From NCBI GenBank assembly GCA_037893225.1, contig JAZGUH010000224.1:1240001-1304000 (forward strand): DNA of 64,000 nucleotides, written 5' to 3'. The notes beneath the pieces were generated by a model. That model was given only the letters and a program-made list of their open reading frames with translations. It did no database searches and had not been told where the DNA came from. A program made the translations under genes and the position numbers. The stretch is from Hippasteria phrygiana. Lineage: Eukaryota; Echinodermata; Asteroidea; Valvatida; Goniasteridae. Below, piece after piece: positions 23,150-38,179 of the stretch. The first letter of the stretch is position 1. The number at the start of each line of letters is the position of its first letter.

Positions 23150-26100
23150 GGTAACATGTACACAGATGTTGGCCGGAAAGAAAATAAACATTGCGAGGTT
23201 TGAATTTTCTCCACAAGTTTTAACTCTAGGAAGCCGCCGATGATTGCAACATGTAGCGCCAGATCTAAGCTATCCATACATGTCAAAATTACTGTATTTG
23301 GTTGATATTTCATGCAATTATGAATGAGTAAAGCAAGTCCATACCCCAGGGAATTTGACATGCATGGAGCAATAAATAGACGGTAACATGTACACAGATG
23401 TTGGCCGGAAAGAAAATAAACATTGCGAGGTTTGAATTTTCTCCACAAGTTTTAACTCTAGGAAGCCGCCGATGATTGCAACATGTAGCGCCAGATCTAA
23501 GCTATCCATACATGTCACAATTACTGCATTTGGTTGATATTTCATGCAATTATGAATGAATAAAGCAAGTCCATACCCCAGGGAATTTGACGTGCATGGA
23601 GCAATAAATAGACGGTAACATGTACACAGATGTTGGCCGGAAAGAAAATAAACATTGCGAGGTTTGAATTTTCTCCACAAGTTTTAACTCTAGGAAGCCG
23701 CCGATGATTGCAACATGTAGCGCCAGATCTAAGCTATCCATACATGTCAAAATTACTGTATTTGGTTGATATTTCATGCAATTATGAATGAGTAAAGCAA
23801 GTCCATACCCCAGGGAATTTGACATGCATGGAGCAATAAATAGACGGTAACATGTACACAGATGTTGGCCGGAAAGAAAATAAACATTGCGAGGTTTGAA
23901 TTTTCTCCACAAGTTTTAACTCTAGGAAGCCGCCGATGATTGCAACATGTAGCGCCAGATATAAGCTATCCATACATGTCACAATTACTGCATTTGGTTG
24001 ATATTTCATGCAATTATGAATGAATAAAGCAAGTCCATACCCCAGGGAATTTGACGTGCATGGAGCAATAAATAGACGGTAATATGTACACAGATGTTGG
24101 CCGGAAAGAAAATAAACATTCCGAGGTTTGAATTTTCTCCACAAGTTTTAACTCTAGGAAGCCGTCGATGATTGCAACATGTAGCGCCAGATCTAAGCTA
24201 TCCATACATGTCAAAATTACTGTATTTGGTTGATATTTCATGCAATTATGAATGAGTAAAGCAAGTCCATACCCCAGGGAATTTGACATGCATGGAGCAA
24301 TAAATAGAAGGTAACATGTACACAGATGTTGGCCGGAAAGAAAATAAACATTGCGAGGTTTGAATTTTCTCCACAAGTTTTAACTCTAGGAAGCCGCCGA
24401 TGATTGCAACATGTAGCGCCAGATCTAAGCTATCCATACATGTCACAATTACTGCATTTGGTTGATATTTCATGCAATTATGAATGAATAAAGCAAGTCC
24501 ATACCCCAGGGAATTTGACGTGCATGGAGCAATAAATAGACGGTAATATGTACACAGATGTTGGCCGGAAAGAAAATAAACATTGCGAGGTTTGAATTTT
24601 CTTCACAAGTTTTAACTCTAGGAAGCCGCCGATGATTGCAACATGTAGCGCCAGATCTAAGCTATCCATACATGTCAAAATTATCTGTATTTGGTTTATA
24701 TTTCATGCAATTATGAATGAGTAAAGCAAGTCATACCCCAGGGAATTTGACATGCATGGAGCAATAAATAGACGGTAATATGTACACAGATGTTGGCCGG
24801 AAAGAAAATAAACATTGCGAGGTTTGAATTTTCTCCACAAGTTTTAACTCTAGGAAGCCGCCGATGATTGCAACATGTAGCGCCAGATCTAAGCTATCCA
24901 TACATGTCACAATTACTGCATTTGGTTGATATTTCATGCAATTATGAATGAATAAAGCAAGTCCATACCCCAGGGAATTTGACGTGCATGGAGCAATAAA
25001 TAGACGGTAATATGTACACAGATGTTGGCCGGAAAGAAAATAAACATTCCGAGGTTTGAATTTTCTCCACAAGTTTTAACTCTAGGAAGCCGTCGATGAT
25101 TGCAACATGTAGCGCCAGATCTAAGCTATCCATACATGTCAAAATTACTGTATTTGGTTGATATTTCATGCAATTATGAATGAGTAAAGCAAGTCCATAC
25201 CCCAGGGAATTTGACATGCATGGAGCAATAAATAGAAGGTAACATGTACACAGATGTTGGCCGGAAAGAAAATAAACATTGCGAGGTTTGAATTTTCTCC
25301 ACAAGTTTTAACTCTAGGAAGCCGCCGATGATTGCAACATGTAGCGCCAGATCTAAGCTATCCATACATGTCAAAATTACTGTATTTGGTTGATATTTCA
25401 TGCAATTATGAATGAGTAAAGCAAGTCCATACCCCAGGGAATTTGACATGCATGGAGCAATAAATAGACGGTAACATGTACACAGATGTTGGCCGGAAAG
25501 AAAATAAACATTGCGAGGTTTGAATTTTCTCCACAAGTTTTAACTCTAGGAAGCCGCCGATGATTGCAACATGTAGCGCCAGATCTAAGCTATCCATACA
25601 TGTCACAATTACTGCATTTGGTTGATATTTCATGCAATTATGAATGAATAAAGCAAGTCCATACCCCAGGGAATTTGACGTGCATGGAGCAATAAATAGA
25701 CGGTAACATGTACACAGATGTTGGCCGGAAAGAAAATAAACATTGCGAGGTTTGAATTTTCTCCACAAGTTTTAACTCTAGGAAGCCGCCGATGATTGCA
25801 ACATGTAGCGCCAGATCTAAGCTATCCATACATGTCAAAATTACTGTATTTGGTTGATATTTCATGCAATTATGAATGAGTAAAGCAAGTCCATACCCCA
25901 GGGAATTTGACATGCATGGAGCAATAAATAGACGGTAACATGTACACAGATGTTGGCCGGAAAGAAAATAAACATTGCGAGGTTTGAATTTTCTCCACAA
26001 GTTTTAACTCTAGGAAGCCGCCGATGATTGCAACATGTAGCGCCAGATATAAGCTATCCATACATGTCACAATTACTGCATTTGGTTGATATTTCATGCA

Positions 26101-26531
26101 ATTATGAATGAATAAAGCAAGTCCATACCCCAGGGAATTTGACGTGCATGGAGCAATAAATAGACGGTAATATGTACACAGATGTTGGCCGGAAAGAAAA
26201 TAAACATTCCGAGGTTTGAATTTTCTCCACAAGTTTTAACTCTAGGAAGCCGTCGATGATTGCAACATGTAGCGCCAGATCTAAGCTATCCATACATGTC
26301 AAAATTACTGTATTTGGTTGATATTTCATGCAATTATGAATGAGTAAAGCAAGTCCATACCCCAGGGAATTTGACATGCATGGAGCAATAAATAGAAGGT
26401 AACATGTACACAGATGTTGGCCGGAAAGAAAATAAACATTGCGAGGTTTGAATTTTCTCCACAAGTTTTAACTCTAGGAAGCCGCCGATGATTGCAACAT
26501 GTAGCGCCAGATCTAAGCTATCCATACATGT
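23150..26531. repeat. 9-monomer duplication, offset 2088 bp
   Basis: Bases about 23150-24443 recur at about 25240-26531, including AGATATAAGC (23961 and 26049) and ATTCCGAGG with GCCGTCGATG. A third partial copy of the latter pair lies between them near 25048, at offsets of 928 and 1160 bp. This shows a further local four- and five-monomer rearrangement. Confidence 0.78.
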
Positions 26532-27979
26532 CAAAATTACTGTATTTGGTTGATATTTCATGCAATTATGAATGAGTAAAGCAAGTCCATACCCCAGGGA
26601 ATTTGACATGCATGGAGCAATAAATAGACGGTAACATGTACACAGATGTTGGCCGGAAAGAAAATAAACATTGCGAGGTTTGAATTTTCTCCACAAGTTT
26701 TAACTCTAGGAAGCCGCCGATGATTGCAACATGTAGCGCCAGATCTAAGCTATCCATACATGTCACAATTACTGCATTTGGTTGATATTTCATGCAATTA
26801 TGAATGAATAAAGCAAGTCCATACCCCAGGGAATTTGACGTGCATGGAGCAATAAATAGACGGTAATATGTACACAGATGTTGGCCGGAAAGAAAATAAA
26901 CATTGCGAGGTTTGAATTTTCTTCACAAGTTTTAACTCTAGGAAGCCGCCGATGATTGCAACATGTAGCGCCAGATCTAAGCTATCCATACATGTCAAAA
27001 TTATCTGTATTTGGTTTATATTTCATGCAATTATGAATGAGTAAAGCAAGTCATACCCCAGGGAATTTGACATGCATGGAGCAATAAATAGACGGTAATA
27101 TGTACACAGATGTTGGCCGGAAAGAAAATAAACATTGCGAGGTTTGAATTTTCTCCACAAGTTTTAACTCTAGGAAGCCGCCGATGATTGCAACATGTAG
27201 CGCCAGATCTAAGCTATCCATACATGTCACAATTACTGCATTTGGTTGATATTTCATGCAATTATGAATGAATAAAGCAAGTCCATACCCCAGGGAATTT
27301 GACGTGCATGGAGCAATAAATAGACGGTAATATGTACACAGATGCTGGCCGGAAAGAAAATAAACATTGCGAGGTTTGAATTTTCTCCACAAGTTTTAAC
27401 TCTAGGAAGCCGCCGATGATTGCAACATGTAGCGCCAGATCTAAGCTATCCATACATGTCAAAATTACTGTATTTGGTTGATATTTCATGCAATTATGAA
27501 TGAGTAAAGCAAGTCCATACCCCAGGGAATTTGACATGCATGGAGCAATAAATAGACGGTAACATGTACACAGATGTTGGCCGGAAAGAAAATAAACATT
27601 GCGAGGTTTGAATTTTCTCCACAAGTTTTAACTCTAGGAAGCCGCCGATGATTGCAACATGTAGCGCCAGATCTAAGCTATCCATACATGTCACAATTAC
27701 TGCATTTGGTTGATATTTCATGCAATTATGAATGAATAAAGCAAGTCCATACCCCAGGGAATTTGACGTGCATGGAGCAATAAATAGACGGTAATATGTA
27801 CACAGATGTTGGCCGGAAAGAAAATAAACATTGCGAGGTTTGAATTTTCTCCACAAGTTTTAACTCTAGGAAGCCGCCGATGATTGCAACATGTAGCGCC
27901 AGATCTAAGCTATCCATACATGTCAAAATTACTGTATTTGGTTGATATTTCATGCAATTATGAATGAGTAAAGCAAGTC

Positions 27980-27992
27980 CATACCCACAGGG
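27980..27992. repeat. Unique 1-bp insertion in a monomer
   Basis: ATACCCACAGGG replaces ATACCCCAGGG. It occurs once only. The copies of this unit 6031 bp upstream (near 21950) and elsewhere lack it, so it arose after the 26-monomer duplication or is a sequencing error. It changes the offset of that duplication from 6031 to 6032 bp. Confidence 0.85.
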
Positions 27993-28679
27993 AATTTGAC
28001 ATGCATGGAGCAATAAATAGAAGGTAACATGTACACAGATGTTGGCCGGAAAGAAAATAAACATTGCGAGGTTTGAATTTTCTCCACAAGTTTTAACTCT
28101 AGGAAGCCGCCGATGATTGCAACATGTAGCGCCAGATCTAAGCTATCCATACATGTCAAAATTACTGTATTTGGTTGATATTTCATGCAATTATGAATGA
28201 GTAAAGCAAGTCCATACCCCAGGGAATTTGACATGCATGGAGCAATAAATAGACGGTAACATGTACACAGATGTTGGCCGGAAAGAAAATAAACATTGCG
28301 AGGTTTGAATTTTCTCCACAAGTTTTAACTCTAGGAAGCCGCCGATGATTGCAACATGTAGCGCCAGATCTAAGCTATCCATACATGTCACAATTACTGC
28401 ATTTGGTTGATATTTCATGCAATTATGAATGAATAAAGCAAGTCCATACCCCAGGGAATTTGACGTGCATGGAGCAATAAATAGACGGTAATATGTACAC
28501 AGATGTTGGCCGGAAAGAAAATAAACATTGCGAGGTTTGAATTTTCTCCACAAGTTTTAACTCTAGGAAGCCGCCGATGATTGCAACATGTAGCGCCAGA
28601 TCTAAGCTATCCATACATGTCAAAATTATCTGTATTTGGTTTATATTTCATGCAATTATGAATGAGTAAAGCAAGTCAT

Positions 28680-31600
28680 ACCCCAGGGAATTTGACATGC
28701 ATGGAGCAATAAATAGACGGTAATATGTACACAGATGTTGGCCGGAAAGAAAATAAACATTGCGAGGTTTGAATTTTCTCCACAAGTTTTAACTCTAGGA
28801 AGCCGCCGATGATTGCAACATGTAGCGCCAGATCTAAGCTATCCATACATGTCACAATTACTGCATTTGGTTGATATTTCATGCAATTATGAATGAATAA
28901 AGCAAGTCCATACCCCAGGGAATTTGACGTGCATGGAGCAATAAATAGACGGTAACATGTACACAGGTGTTGGCCGGAAAGAAAATAAACATTGCGAGGT
29001 TTGAATTTTCTCCACAAGTTTTAACTCTAGGAAGCCGCCGATGATTGCAACATGTAGCGCCAGATCTAAACTATCCATACATGCAAAATTACTGTATTTG
29101 GTTGATATTTCATGCAATTATGAATGAGTAAAGCAAGTCCATACCCCAGGGAATTTGACATGCATGGAGCAATAAATAGACGGTAACATGTACACAGATG
29201 TTGGCCGGAAAGAAAATAAACATTGCGAGGTTTGAATTTTCTCCACAAGTTTTAACTCTAGGAAGCCGCCGATGATTGCAACATGTAGCGCCAGATCTAA
29301 GCTATCCATACATGTCAAAATTACTGTATTTGGTTGATATTTCATGCAATTATGAATGAGTAAAGCAAGTCCATACCCCAGGGAATTTGACATGCATGGA
29401 GCAATAAATAGACGGTAACATGTACACAGATGTTGGCCGGAAAGAAAATAAACATTGCGAGGTTTGAATTTTCTCCACAAGTTTTAACTCTAGGAAGCCG
29501 CCGATGATTGCAACATGTAGCGCCAGATCTAAGCTATCCATACATGTCACAATTACTGCATTTGGTTGATATTTCATGCAATTATGAATGAATAAAGCAA
29601 GTCCATACCCCAGGGAATTTGACGTGCATGGAGCAATAAATAGACGGTAATATGTACACAGATGTTGGCCGGAAAGAAAATAAACATTGCGAGGTTTGAA
29701 TTTTCTCCACAAGTTTTAACTCTAGGAAGCCGCCGATGATTGCAACATGTAGCGCCAGATCTAAGCTATCCATACATGTCAAAATTATCTGTATTTGGTT
29801 TATATTTCATGCAATTATGAATGAGTAAAGCAAGTCCATACCCCAGGGAATTTGACATGCATGGAGCAATAAATAGACGGTAATATGTACACAGATGTTG
29901 GCCGGAAAGAAAATAAACATTGCGAGGTTTGAATTTTCTCCACAAGTTTTAACTCTAGGAAGCCGCCGATGATTGCAACATGTAGCGCCAGATCTAAGCT
30001 ATCCATACATGTCAAAATTACTGTATTTGGTTGATATTTCATGCAATTATGAATGAGTAAAGCAAGTCCATACCCCAGGGAATTTGACATGCATGGAGCA
30101 ATAAATAGACGGTAACATGTACACAGATGTTGGCCGGAAAGAAAATAAACATTGCGAGGTTTGAATTTTCTCCACAAGTTTTAACTCTAGGAAGCCGCCG
30201 ATGATTGCAACATGTAGCGCCAGATCTAAGCTATCCATACATGTCAAAATTACTGTATTTGGTTGATATTTCATGCAATTATGAATGAGTAAAGCAAGTC
30301 CATACCCCAGGGAATTTGACATGCATGGAGCAATAAATAGACGGTAACATGTACACAGATGTTGGCCGGAAAGAAAATAAACATTGCGAGGTTTGAATTT
30401 TCTCCACAAGTTTTAACTCTAGGAAGCCGCCGATGATTGCAACATGTAGCGCCAGATCTAAGCTATCCATACATGTCAAAATTACTGTATTTGGTTGATA
30501 TTTCATGCAATTATGAATGAGTAAAGCAAGTCCATACCCCAGGGAATTTGACATGCATGGAGCAATAAATAGAAGGTAACATGTACACAGATGTTGGCCG
30601 GAAAGAAAATAAACATTGCGAGGTTTGAATTTTCTCCACAAGTTTTAACTCTAGGAAGCCGCCGATGATTGCAACATGTAGCACCAGATCTAAGCTATCC
30701 ATACATGTCAAAATTACTGTATTTGGTTGATATTTCATGCAATTATGAATGAGTAAAGCAAGTCCATACCCCAGGGAATTTGACATGCATGGAGCAATAA
30801 ATAGACGGTAACATGTACACAGATGTTGGCCGGAAAGAAAATAAACATTGCGAGGTTTGAATTTTCTCCACAAGTTTTAACTCTAGGAAGCCGCCGATGA
30901 TTGCAACATGTAGCGCCAGATCTAAGCTATCCATACATGTCACAATTACTGCATTTGGTTGATATTTCATGCAATTATGAATGAATAAAGCAAGTCCATA
31001 CCCCAGGGAATTTGACGTGCATGGAGCAATAAATAGACGGTAATATGTACACAGATGTTGGCCGGAAAGAAAATAAACATTGCGAGGTTTGAATTTTCTC
31101 CACAAGTTTTAACTCTAGGAAGCCGCCGATGATTGCAACATGTAGCGCCAGATCTAAGCTATCCATACATGTCAAAATTATCTGTATTTGGTTTATATTT
31201 CATGCAATTATGAATGAGTAAAGCAAGTCATACCCCAGGGAATTTGACATGCATGGAGCAATAAATAGACGGTAATATGTACACAGATGTTGGCCGGAAA
31301 GAAAATAAACATTGCGAGGTTTGAATTTTCTCCACAAGTTTTAACTCTAGGAAGCCGCCGATGATTGCAACATGTAGCGCCAGATCTAAGCTATCCATAC
31401 ATGTCACAATTACTGCATTTGGTTGATATTTCATGCAATTATGAATGAATAAAGCAAGTCCATACCCCAGGGAATTTGACGTGCATGGAGCAATAAATAG
31501 ACGGTAACATGTACACAGATGTTGGCCGGAAAGAAAATAAACATTGCGAGGTTTGAATTTTCTCCACAAGTTTTAACTCTAGGAAGCCGCCGATGATTGC

Positions 31601-34600
31601 AACATGTAGCGCCAGATCTAAGCTATCCATACATGTCAAAATTACTGTATTTGGTTGATATTTCATGCAATTATGAATGAGTAAAGCAAGTCCATACCCC
31701 AGGGAATTTGACATGCATGGAGCAATAAATAGACGGTAACATGTACACAGATGTTGGCCGGAAAGAAAATAAACATTGCGAGGTTTGAATTTTCTCCACA
31801 AGTTTTAACTCTAGGAAGCCGCCGATGATTGCAACATGTAGCGCCAGATCTAAGCTATCCATACATGTCAAAATTACTGTATTTGGTTGATATTTCATGC
31901 AATTATGAATGAGTAAAGCAAGTCCATACCCCAGGGAATTTGACATGCATGGAGCAATAAATAGACGGTAACATGTACACAGATGTTGGCCGGAAAGAAA
32001 ATAAACATTGCGAGGTTTGAATTTTCTCCACAAGTTTTAACTCTAGGAAGCCGCCGATGATTGCAACATGTAGCGCCAGATCTAAGCTATCCATACATGT
32101 CACAATTACTGCATTTGGTTTATATTTCATGCAATTATGAATGAATAAAGCAAGCCCATACCCCAGGGAATTTGACGTGCATGGAGCAATAAATAGACGG
32201 TAATATGTACACAGATGTTGGCCGGAAAGAAAATAAACATTGCGAGGTTTGAATTTTCTCCACAAGTTTTAACTCTAGGAAGCCGCCGATGATTGCAACA
32301 TGTAGCGCCAGATCTAAGCTATCCATACATGTCAAAATTACTGTATTTGGTTGATATTTCATGCAATTATGAATGAGTAAAGCAAGTCCATACCCCAGGG
32401 AATTTGACATGCATGGAGCAATAAATAGAAGGTAACATGTACACAGATGTTGGCCGGAAAGAAAATAAACATTGCGAGGTTTGAATTTTCTCCACAAGTT
32501 TTAACTCTAGGAAGCCGCCGATGATTGCAACATGTAGCGCCAGATCTAAGCTATCCATACATGTCAAAATTACTGTATTTGGTTGATATTTCATGCAATT
32601 ATGAATGAGTAAAGCAAGTCCATACCCCAGGGAATTTGACATGCATGGAGCAATAAATAGACGGTAACATGTACACAGATGTTGGCCGGAAAGAAAATAA
32701 ACATTGCGAGGTTTGAATTTTCTCCACAAGTTTTAACTCTAGGAAGCCGCCGATGATTGCAACATGTAGCGCCAGATCTAAGCTATCCATACATGTCACA
32801 ATTACTGCATTTGGTTGATATTTCATGCAATTATGAATGAATAAAGCAAGTCCATACCCCAGGGAATTTGACGTGCATGGAGCAATAAATAGACGGTAAT
32901 ATGTACACAGATGTTGGCCGGAAAGAAAATAAACATTGCGAGGTTTGAATTTTCTCCACAAGTTTTAACTCTAGGAAGCCGCCGATGATTGCAACATGTA
33001 GCGCCAGATCTAAGCTATCCATACATGTCACAATTACTGCATTTGGTTGATATTTCATGCAATTATGAATGAATAAAGCAAGTCCATACCCCAGGGAATT
33101 TGACGTGCATGGAGCAATAAATAGACGGTAACATGTACACAGGTGTTGGCCGGAAAGAAAATAAACATTGCGAGGTTTGAATTTTCTCCACAAGTTTTAA
33201 CTCTAGGAAGCCGCCGATGATTGCAACATGTAGCGCCAGATCTAAACTATCCATACATGCAAAATTACTGTATTTGGTTGATATTTCATGCAATTATGAA
33301 TGAGTAAAGCAAGTCCATACCCCAGGGAATTTGACATGCATGGAGCAATAAATAGACGGTAACATGTACACAGATGTTGGCCGGAAAGAAAATAAACATT
33401 GCGAGGTTTGAATTTTCTCCACAAGTTTTAACTCTAGGAAGCCGCCGATGATTGCAACATGTAGCGCCAGATCTAAGCTATCCATACATGTCAAAATTAC
33501 TGTATTTGGTTGATATTTCATGCAATTATGAATGAGTAAAGCAAGTCCATACCCCAGGGAATTTGACATGCATGGAGCAATAAATAGACGGTAACATGTA
33601 CACAGATGTTGGCCGGAAAGAAAATAAACATTGCGAGGTTTGAATTTTCTCCACAAGTTTTAACTCTAGGAAGCCGCCGATGATTGCAACATGTAGCGCC
33701 AGATCTAAGCTATCCATACATGTCACAATTACTGCATTTGGTTGATATTTCATGCAATTATGAATGAATAAAGCAAGTCCATACCCCAGGGAATTTGACG
33801 TGCATGGAGCAATAAATAGACGGTAATATGTACACAGATGTTGGCCGGAAAGAAAATAAACATTGCGAGGTTTGAATTTTCTCCACAAGTTTTAACTCTA
33901 GGAAGCCGCCGATGATTGCAACATGTAGCGCCAGATCTAAGCTATCCATACATGTCAAAATTATCTGTATTTGGTTTATATTTCATGCAATTATGAATGA
34001 GTAAAGCAAGTCCATACCCCAGGGAATTTGACATGCATGGAGCAATAAATAGACGGTAATATGTACACAGATGTTGGCCGGAAAGAAAATAAACATTGCG
34101 AGGTTTGAATTTTCTCCACAAGTTTTAACTCTAGGAAGCCGCCGATGATTGCAACATGTAGCGCCAGATCTAAGCTATCCATACATGTCAAAATTACTGT
34201 ATTTGGTTGATATTTCATGCAATTATGAATGAGTAAAGCAAGTCCATACCCCAGGGAATTTGACATGCATGGAGCAATAAATAGACGGTAACATGTACAC
34301 AGATGTTGGCCGGAAAGAAAATAAACATTGCGAGGTTTGAATTTTCTCCACAAGTTTTAACTCTAGGAAGCCGCCGATGATTGCAACATGTAGCGCCAGA
34401 TCTAAGCTATCCATACATGTCAAAATTACTGTATTTGGTTGATATTTCATGCAATTATGAATGAGTAAAGCAAGTCCATACCCCAGGGAATTTGACATGC
34501 ATGGAGCAATAAATAGACGGTAACATGTACACAGATGTTGGCCGGAAAGAAAATAAACATTGCGAGGTTTGAATTTTCTCCACAAGTTTTAACTCTAGGA

Positions 34601-34651
34601 AGCCGCCGATGATTGCAACATGTAGCGCCAGATCTAAGCTATCCATACATG
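28680..34651. repeat. 18-monomer duplication, offset 4176 bp
   Basis: Bases about 28680-30475 recur at about 32856-34651. Both contain ACAGGTGTTGG, CTAAACTATCC, the T116 deletion and the uncompensated 233-bp +1 unit (29664 and 33840). The offset is exactly 18 x 232. Confidence 0.8.
29664..29896. repeat. 233-bp monomer variant with 1-bp insertion (domain 2 only)
   Basis: The unit reads AATTATCTGTATTT where the standard is AATTACTGTATTT. Ten units carry it, near 20972, 22597, 24683, 27003, 28628, 29787, 31181, 33963, 35587 and 37445, all in domain 2. Eight also lack one C at position 172 (AAGTCATACC) and so return to 232 bp. This unit and its copy at 33840..34072 keep the full AAGTCCATACC and are 233 bp. 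Confidence 0.92.
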
Positions 34652-37436
34652 TCACAATTACTGCATTTGGTTGATATTTCATGCAATTATGAATGAATAA
34701 AGCAAGTCCATACCCCAGGGAATTTGACGTGCATGGAGCAATAAATAGACGGTAATATGTACACAGATGTTGGCCGGAAAGAAAATAAACATTGCGAGGT
34801 TTGAATTTTCTCCACAAGTTTTAACTCTAGGAAGCCGCCGATGATTGCAACATGTAGCGCCAGATCTAAGCTATCCATACATGTCAAAATTACTGTATTT
34901 GGTTGATATTTCATGCAATTATGAATGAGTAAAGCAAGTCCATACCCCAGGGAATTTGACATGCATGGAGCAATAAATAGAAGGTAACATGTACACAGAT
35001 GTTGGCCGGAAAGAAAATAAACATTGCGAGGTTTGAATTTTCTCCACAAGTTTTAACTCTAGGAAGCCGCCGATGATTGCAACATGTAGCACCAGATCTA
35101 AGCTATCCATACATGTCAAAATTACTGTATTTGGTTGATATTTCATGCAATTATGAATGAGTAAAGCAAGTCCATACCCCAGGGAATTTGACATGCATGG
35201 AGCAATAAATAGACGGTAACATGTACACAGATGTTGGCCGGAAAGAAAATAAACATTGCGAGGTTTGAATTTTCTCCACAAGTTTTAACTCTAGGAAGCC
35301 GCCGATGATTGCAACATGTAGCGCCAGATCTAAGCTATCCATACATGTCACAATTACTGCATTTGGTTGATATTTCATGCAATTATGAATGAATAAAGCA
35401 AGTCCATACCCCAGGGAATTTGACGTGCATGGAGCAATAAATAGACGGTAATATGTACACAGATGTTGGCCGGAAAGAAAATAAACATTGCGAGGTTTGA
35501 ATTTTCTCCACAAGTTTTAACTCTAGGAAGCCGCCGATGATTGCAACATGTAGCGCCAGATCTAAGCTATCCATACATGTCAAAATTATCTGTATTTGGT
35601 TTATATTTCATGCAATTATGAATGAGTAAAGCAAGTCATACCCCAGGGAATTTGACATGCATGGAGCAATAAATAGACGGTAATATGTACACAGATGTTG
35701 GCCGGAAAGAAAATAAACATTGCGAGGTTTGAATTTTCTCCACAAGTTTTAACTCTAGGAAGCCGCCGATGATTGCAACATGTAGCGCCAGATCTAAGCT
35801 ATCCATACATGTCACAATTACTGCATTTGGTTGATATTTCATGCAATTATGAATGAATAAAGCAAGTCCATACCCCAGGGAATTTGACGTGCATGGAGCA
35901 ATAAATAGACGGTAACATGTACACAGATGTTGGCCGGAAAGAAAATAAACATTGCGAGGTTTGAATTTTCTCCACAAGTTTTAACTCTAGGAAGCCGCCG
36001 ATGATTGCAACATGTAGCGCCAGATCTAAGCTATCCATACATGTCAAAATTACTGTATTTGGTTGATATTTCATGCAATTATGAATGAGTAAAGCAAGTC
36101 CATACCCCAGGGAATTTGACATGCATGGAGCAATAAATAGACGGTAACATGTACACAGATGTTGGCCGGAAAGAAAATAAACATTGCGAGGTTTGAATTT
36201 TCTCCACAAGTTTTAACTCTAGGAAGCCGCCGATGATTGCAACATGTAGCGCCAGATCTAAGCTATCCATACATGTCAAAATTACTGTATTTGGTTGATA
36301 TTTCATGCAATTATGAATGAGTAAAGCAAGTCCATACCCCAGGGAATTTGACATGCATGGAGCAATAAATAGACGGTAACATGTACACAGATGTTGGCCG
36401 GAAAGAAAATAAACATTGCGAGGTTTGAATTTTCTCCACAAGTTTTAACTCTAGGAAGCCGCCGATGATTGCAACATGTAGCGCCAGATCTAAGCTATCC
36501 ATACATGTCACAATTACTGCATTTGGTTTATATTTCATGCAATTATGAATGAATAAAGCAAGCCCATACCCCAGGGAATTTGACGTGCATGGAGCAATAA
36601 ATAGACGGTAATATGTACACAGATGTTGGCCGGAAAGAAAATAAACATTGCGAGGTTTGAATTTTCTCCACAAGTTTTAACTCTAGGAAGCCGCCGATGA
36701 TTGCAACATGTAGCGCCAGATCTAAGCTATCCATACATGTCAAAATTACTGTATTTGGTTGATATTTCATGCAATTATGAATGAGTAAAGCAAGTCCATA
36801 CCCCAGGGAATTTGACATGCATGGAGCAATAAATAGAAGGTAACATGTACACAGATGTTGGCCGGAAAGAAAATAAACATTGCGAGGTTTGAATTTTCTC
36901 CACAAGTTTTAACTCTAGGAAGCCGCCGATGATTGCAACATGTAGCGCCAGATCTAAGCTATCCATACATGTCAAAATTACTGTATTTGGTTGATATTTC
37001 ATGCAATTATGAATGAGTAAAGCAAGTCCATACCCCAGGGAATTTGACATGCATGGAGCAATAAATAGACGGTAACATGTACACAGATGTTGGCCGGAAA
37101 GAAAATAAACATTGCGAGGTTTGAATTTTCTCCACAAGTTTTAACTCTAGGAAGCCGCCGATGATTGCAACATGTAGCGCCAGATCTAAGCTATCCATAC
37201 ATGTCACAATTACTGCATTTGGTTGATATTTCATGCAATTATGAATGAATAAAGCAAGTCCATACCCCAGGGAATTTGACGTGCATGGAGCAATAAATAG
37301 ACGGTAATATGTACACAGATGTTGGCCGGAAAGAAAATAAACATTGCGAGGTTTGAATTTTCTCCACAAGTTTTAACTCTAGGAAGCCGCCGATGATTGC
37401 AACATGTAGCGCCAGATCTAAGCTATCCATACATGT
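30350..37436. repeat. 19-monomer duplication, offset 4408 bp
   Basis: Bases about 30350-33028 recur at about 34758-37436. Shared private changes are TAGCACCAGAT (30683 and 35091), AAGCCCATACC with GGTTTATATT in a type B unit (about 32155 and 36563), and a compensated +1/-1 unit. The offset is exactly 19 x 232. It directly abuts the 18-monomer duplication, so the two copies differ by one monomer at the join. Confidence 0.82.
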
Positions 37437-38179
37437 CAAAATTATCTGTATTTGGTTTATATTTCATGCAATTATGAATGAGTAAAGCAAGTCATACCCC
37501 AGGGAATTTGACATGCATGGAGCAATAAATAGACGGTAATATGTACACAGATGTTGGCCGGAAAGAAAATAAACATTGCGAGGTTTGAATTTTCTCCACA
37601 AGTTTTAACTCTAGGAAGCCGCCGATGATTGCAACATGTAGCGCCAGATCTAAGCTATCCATACATGTCACAATTACTGCATTTGGTTGATATTTCATGC
37701 AATTATGAATGAATAAAGCAAGTCCATACCCCAGGGAATTTGACGTGCATGGAGCAATAAATAGACGGTAACATGTACACAGGTGTTGGCCGGAAAGAAA
37801 ATAAACATTGCGAGGTTTGAATTTTCTCCACAAGTTTTAACTCTAGGAAGCCGCCGATGATTGCAACATGTAGCGCCAGATCTAAACTATCCATACATGC
37901 AAAATTACTGTATTTGGTTGATATTTCATGCAATTATGAATGAGTAAAGCAAGTCCATACCCCAGGGAATTTGACATGCATGGAGCAATAAATAGACGGT
38001 AACATGTACACAGATGTTGGCCGGAAAGAAAATAAACATTGCGAGGTTTGAATTTTCTCCACAAGTTTTAACTCTAGGAAGCCGCCGATGATTGCAACAT
38101 GTAGCGCCAGATCTAAGCTATCCATACATGTCAAAATAACTGTATTTGGTTGATATTTCATGCAATTATGAATGAGTAA

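Larger units (their letters stand above)
19650..29649. repeat. 26-monomer duplication, offset 6031-6032 bp
   Basis: Bases about 19650-23617 (nearly 4 kb) recur at about 25681-29649. Shared rare variants include AGATATAAGC, ATTCCGAGG with GCCGTCGATG, CTTCACAAG (near 20891 and 26922), two +1 insertion units, ACAGGTGTTGG and CTAAACTATCC. The second copy alone has the 1-bp insertion near 27986 and GATGCTGGCC near 27343. The entry spans both copies; the DNA between is related satellite. Confidence 0.85.
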
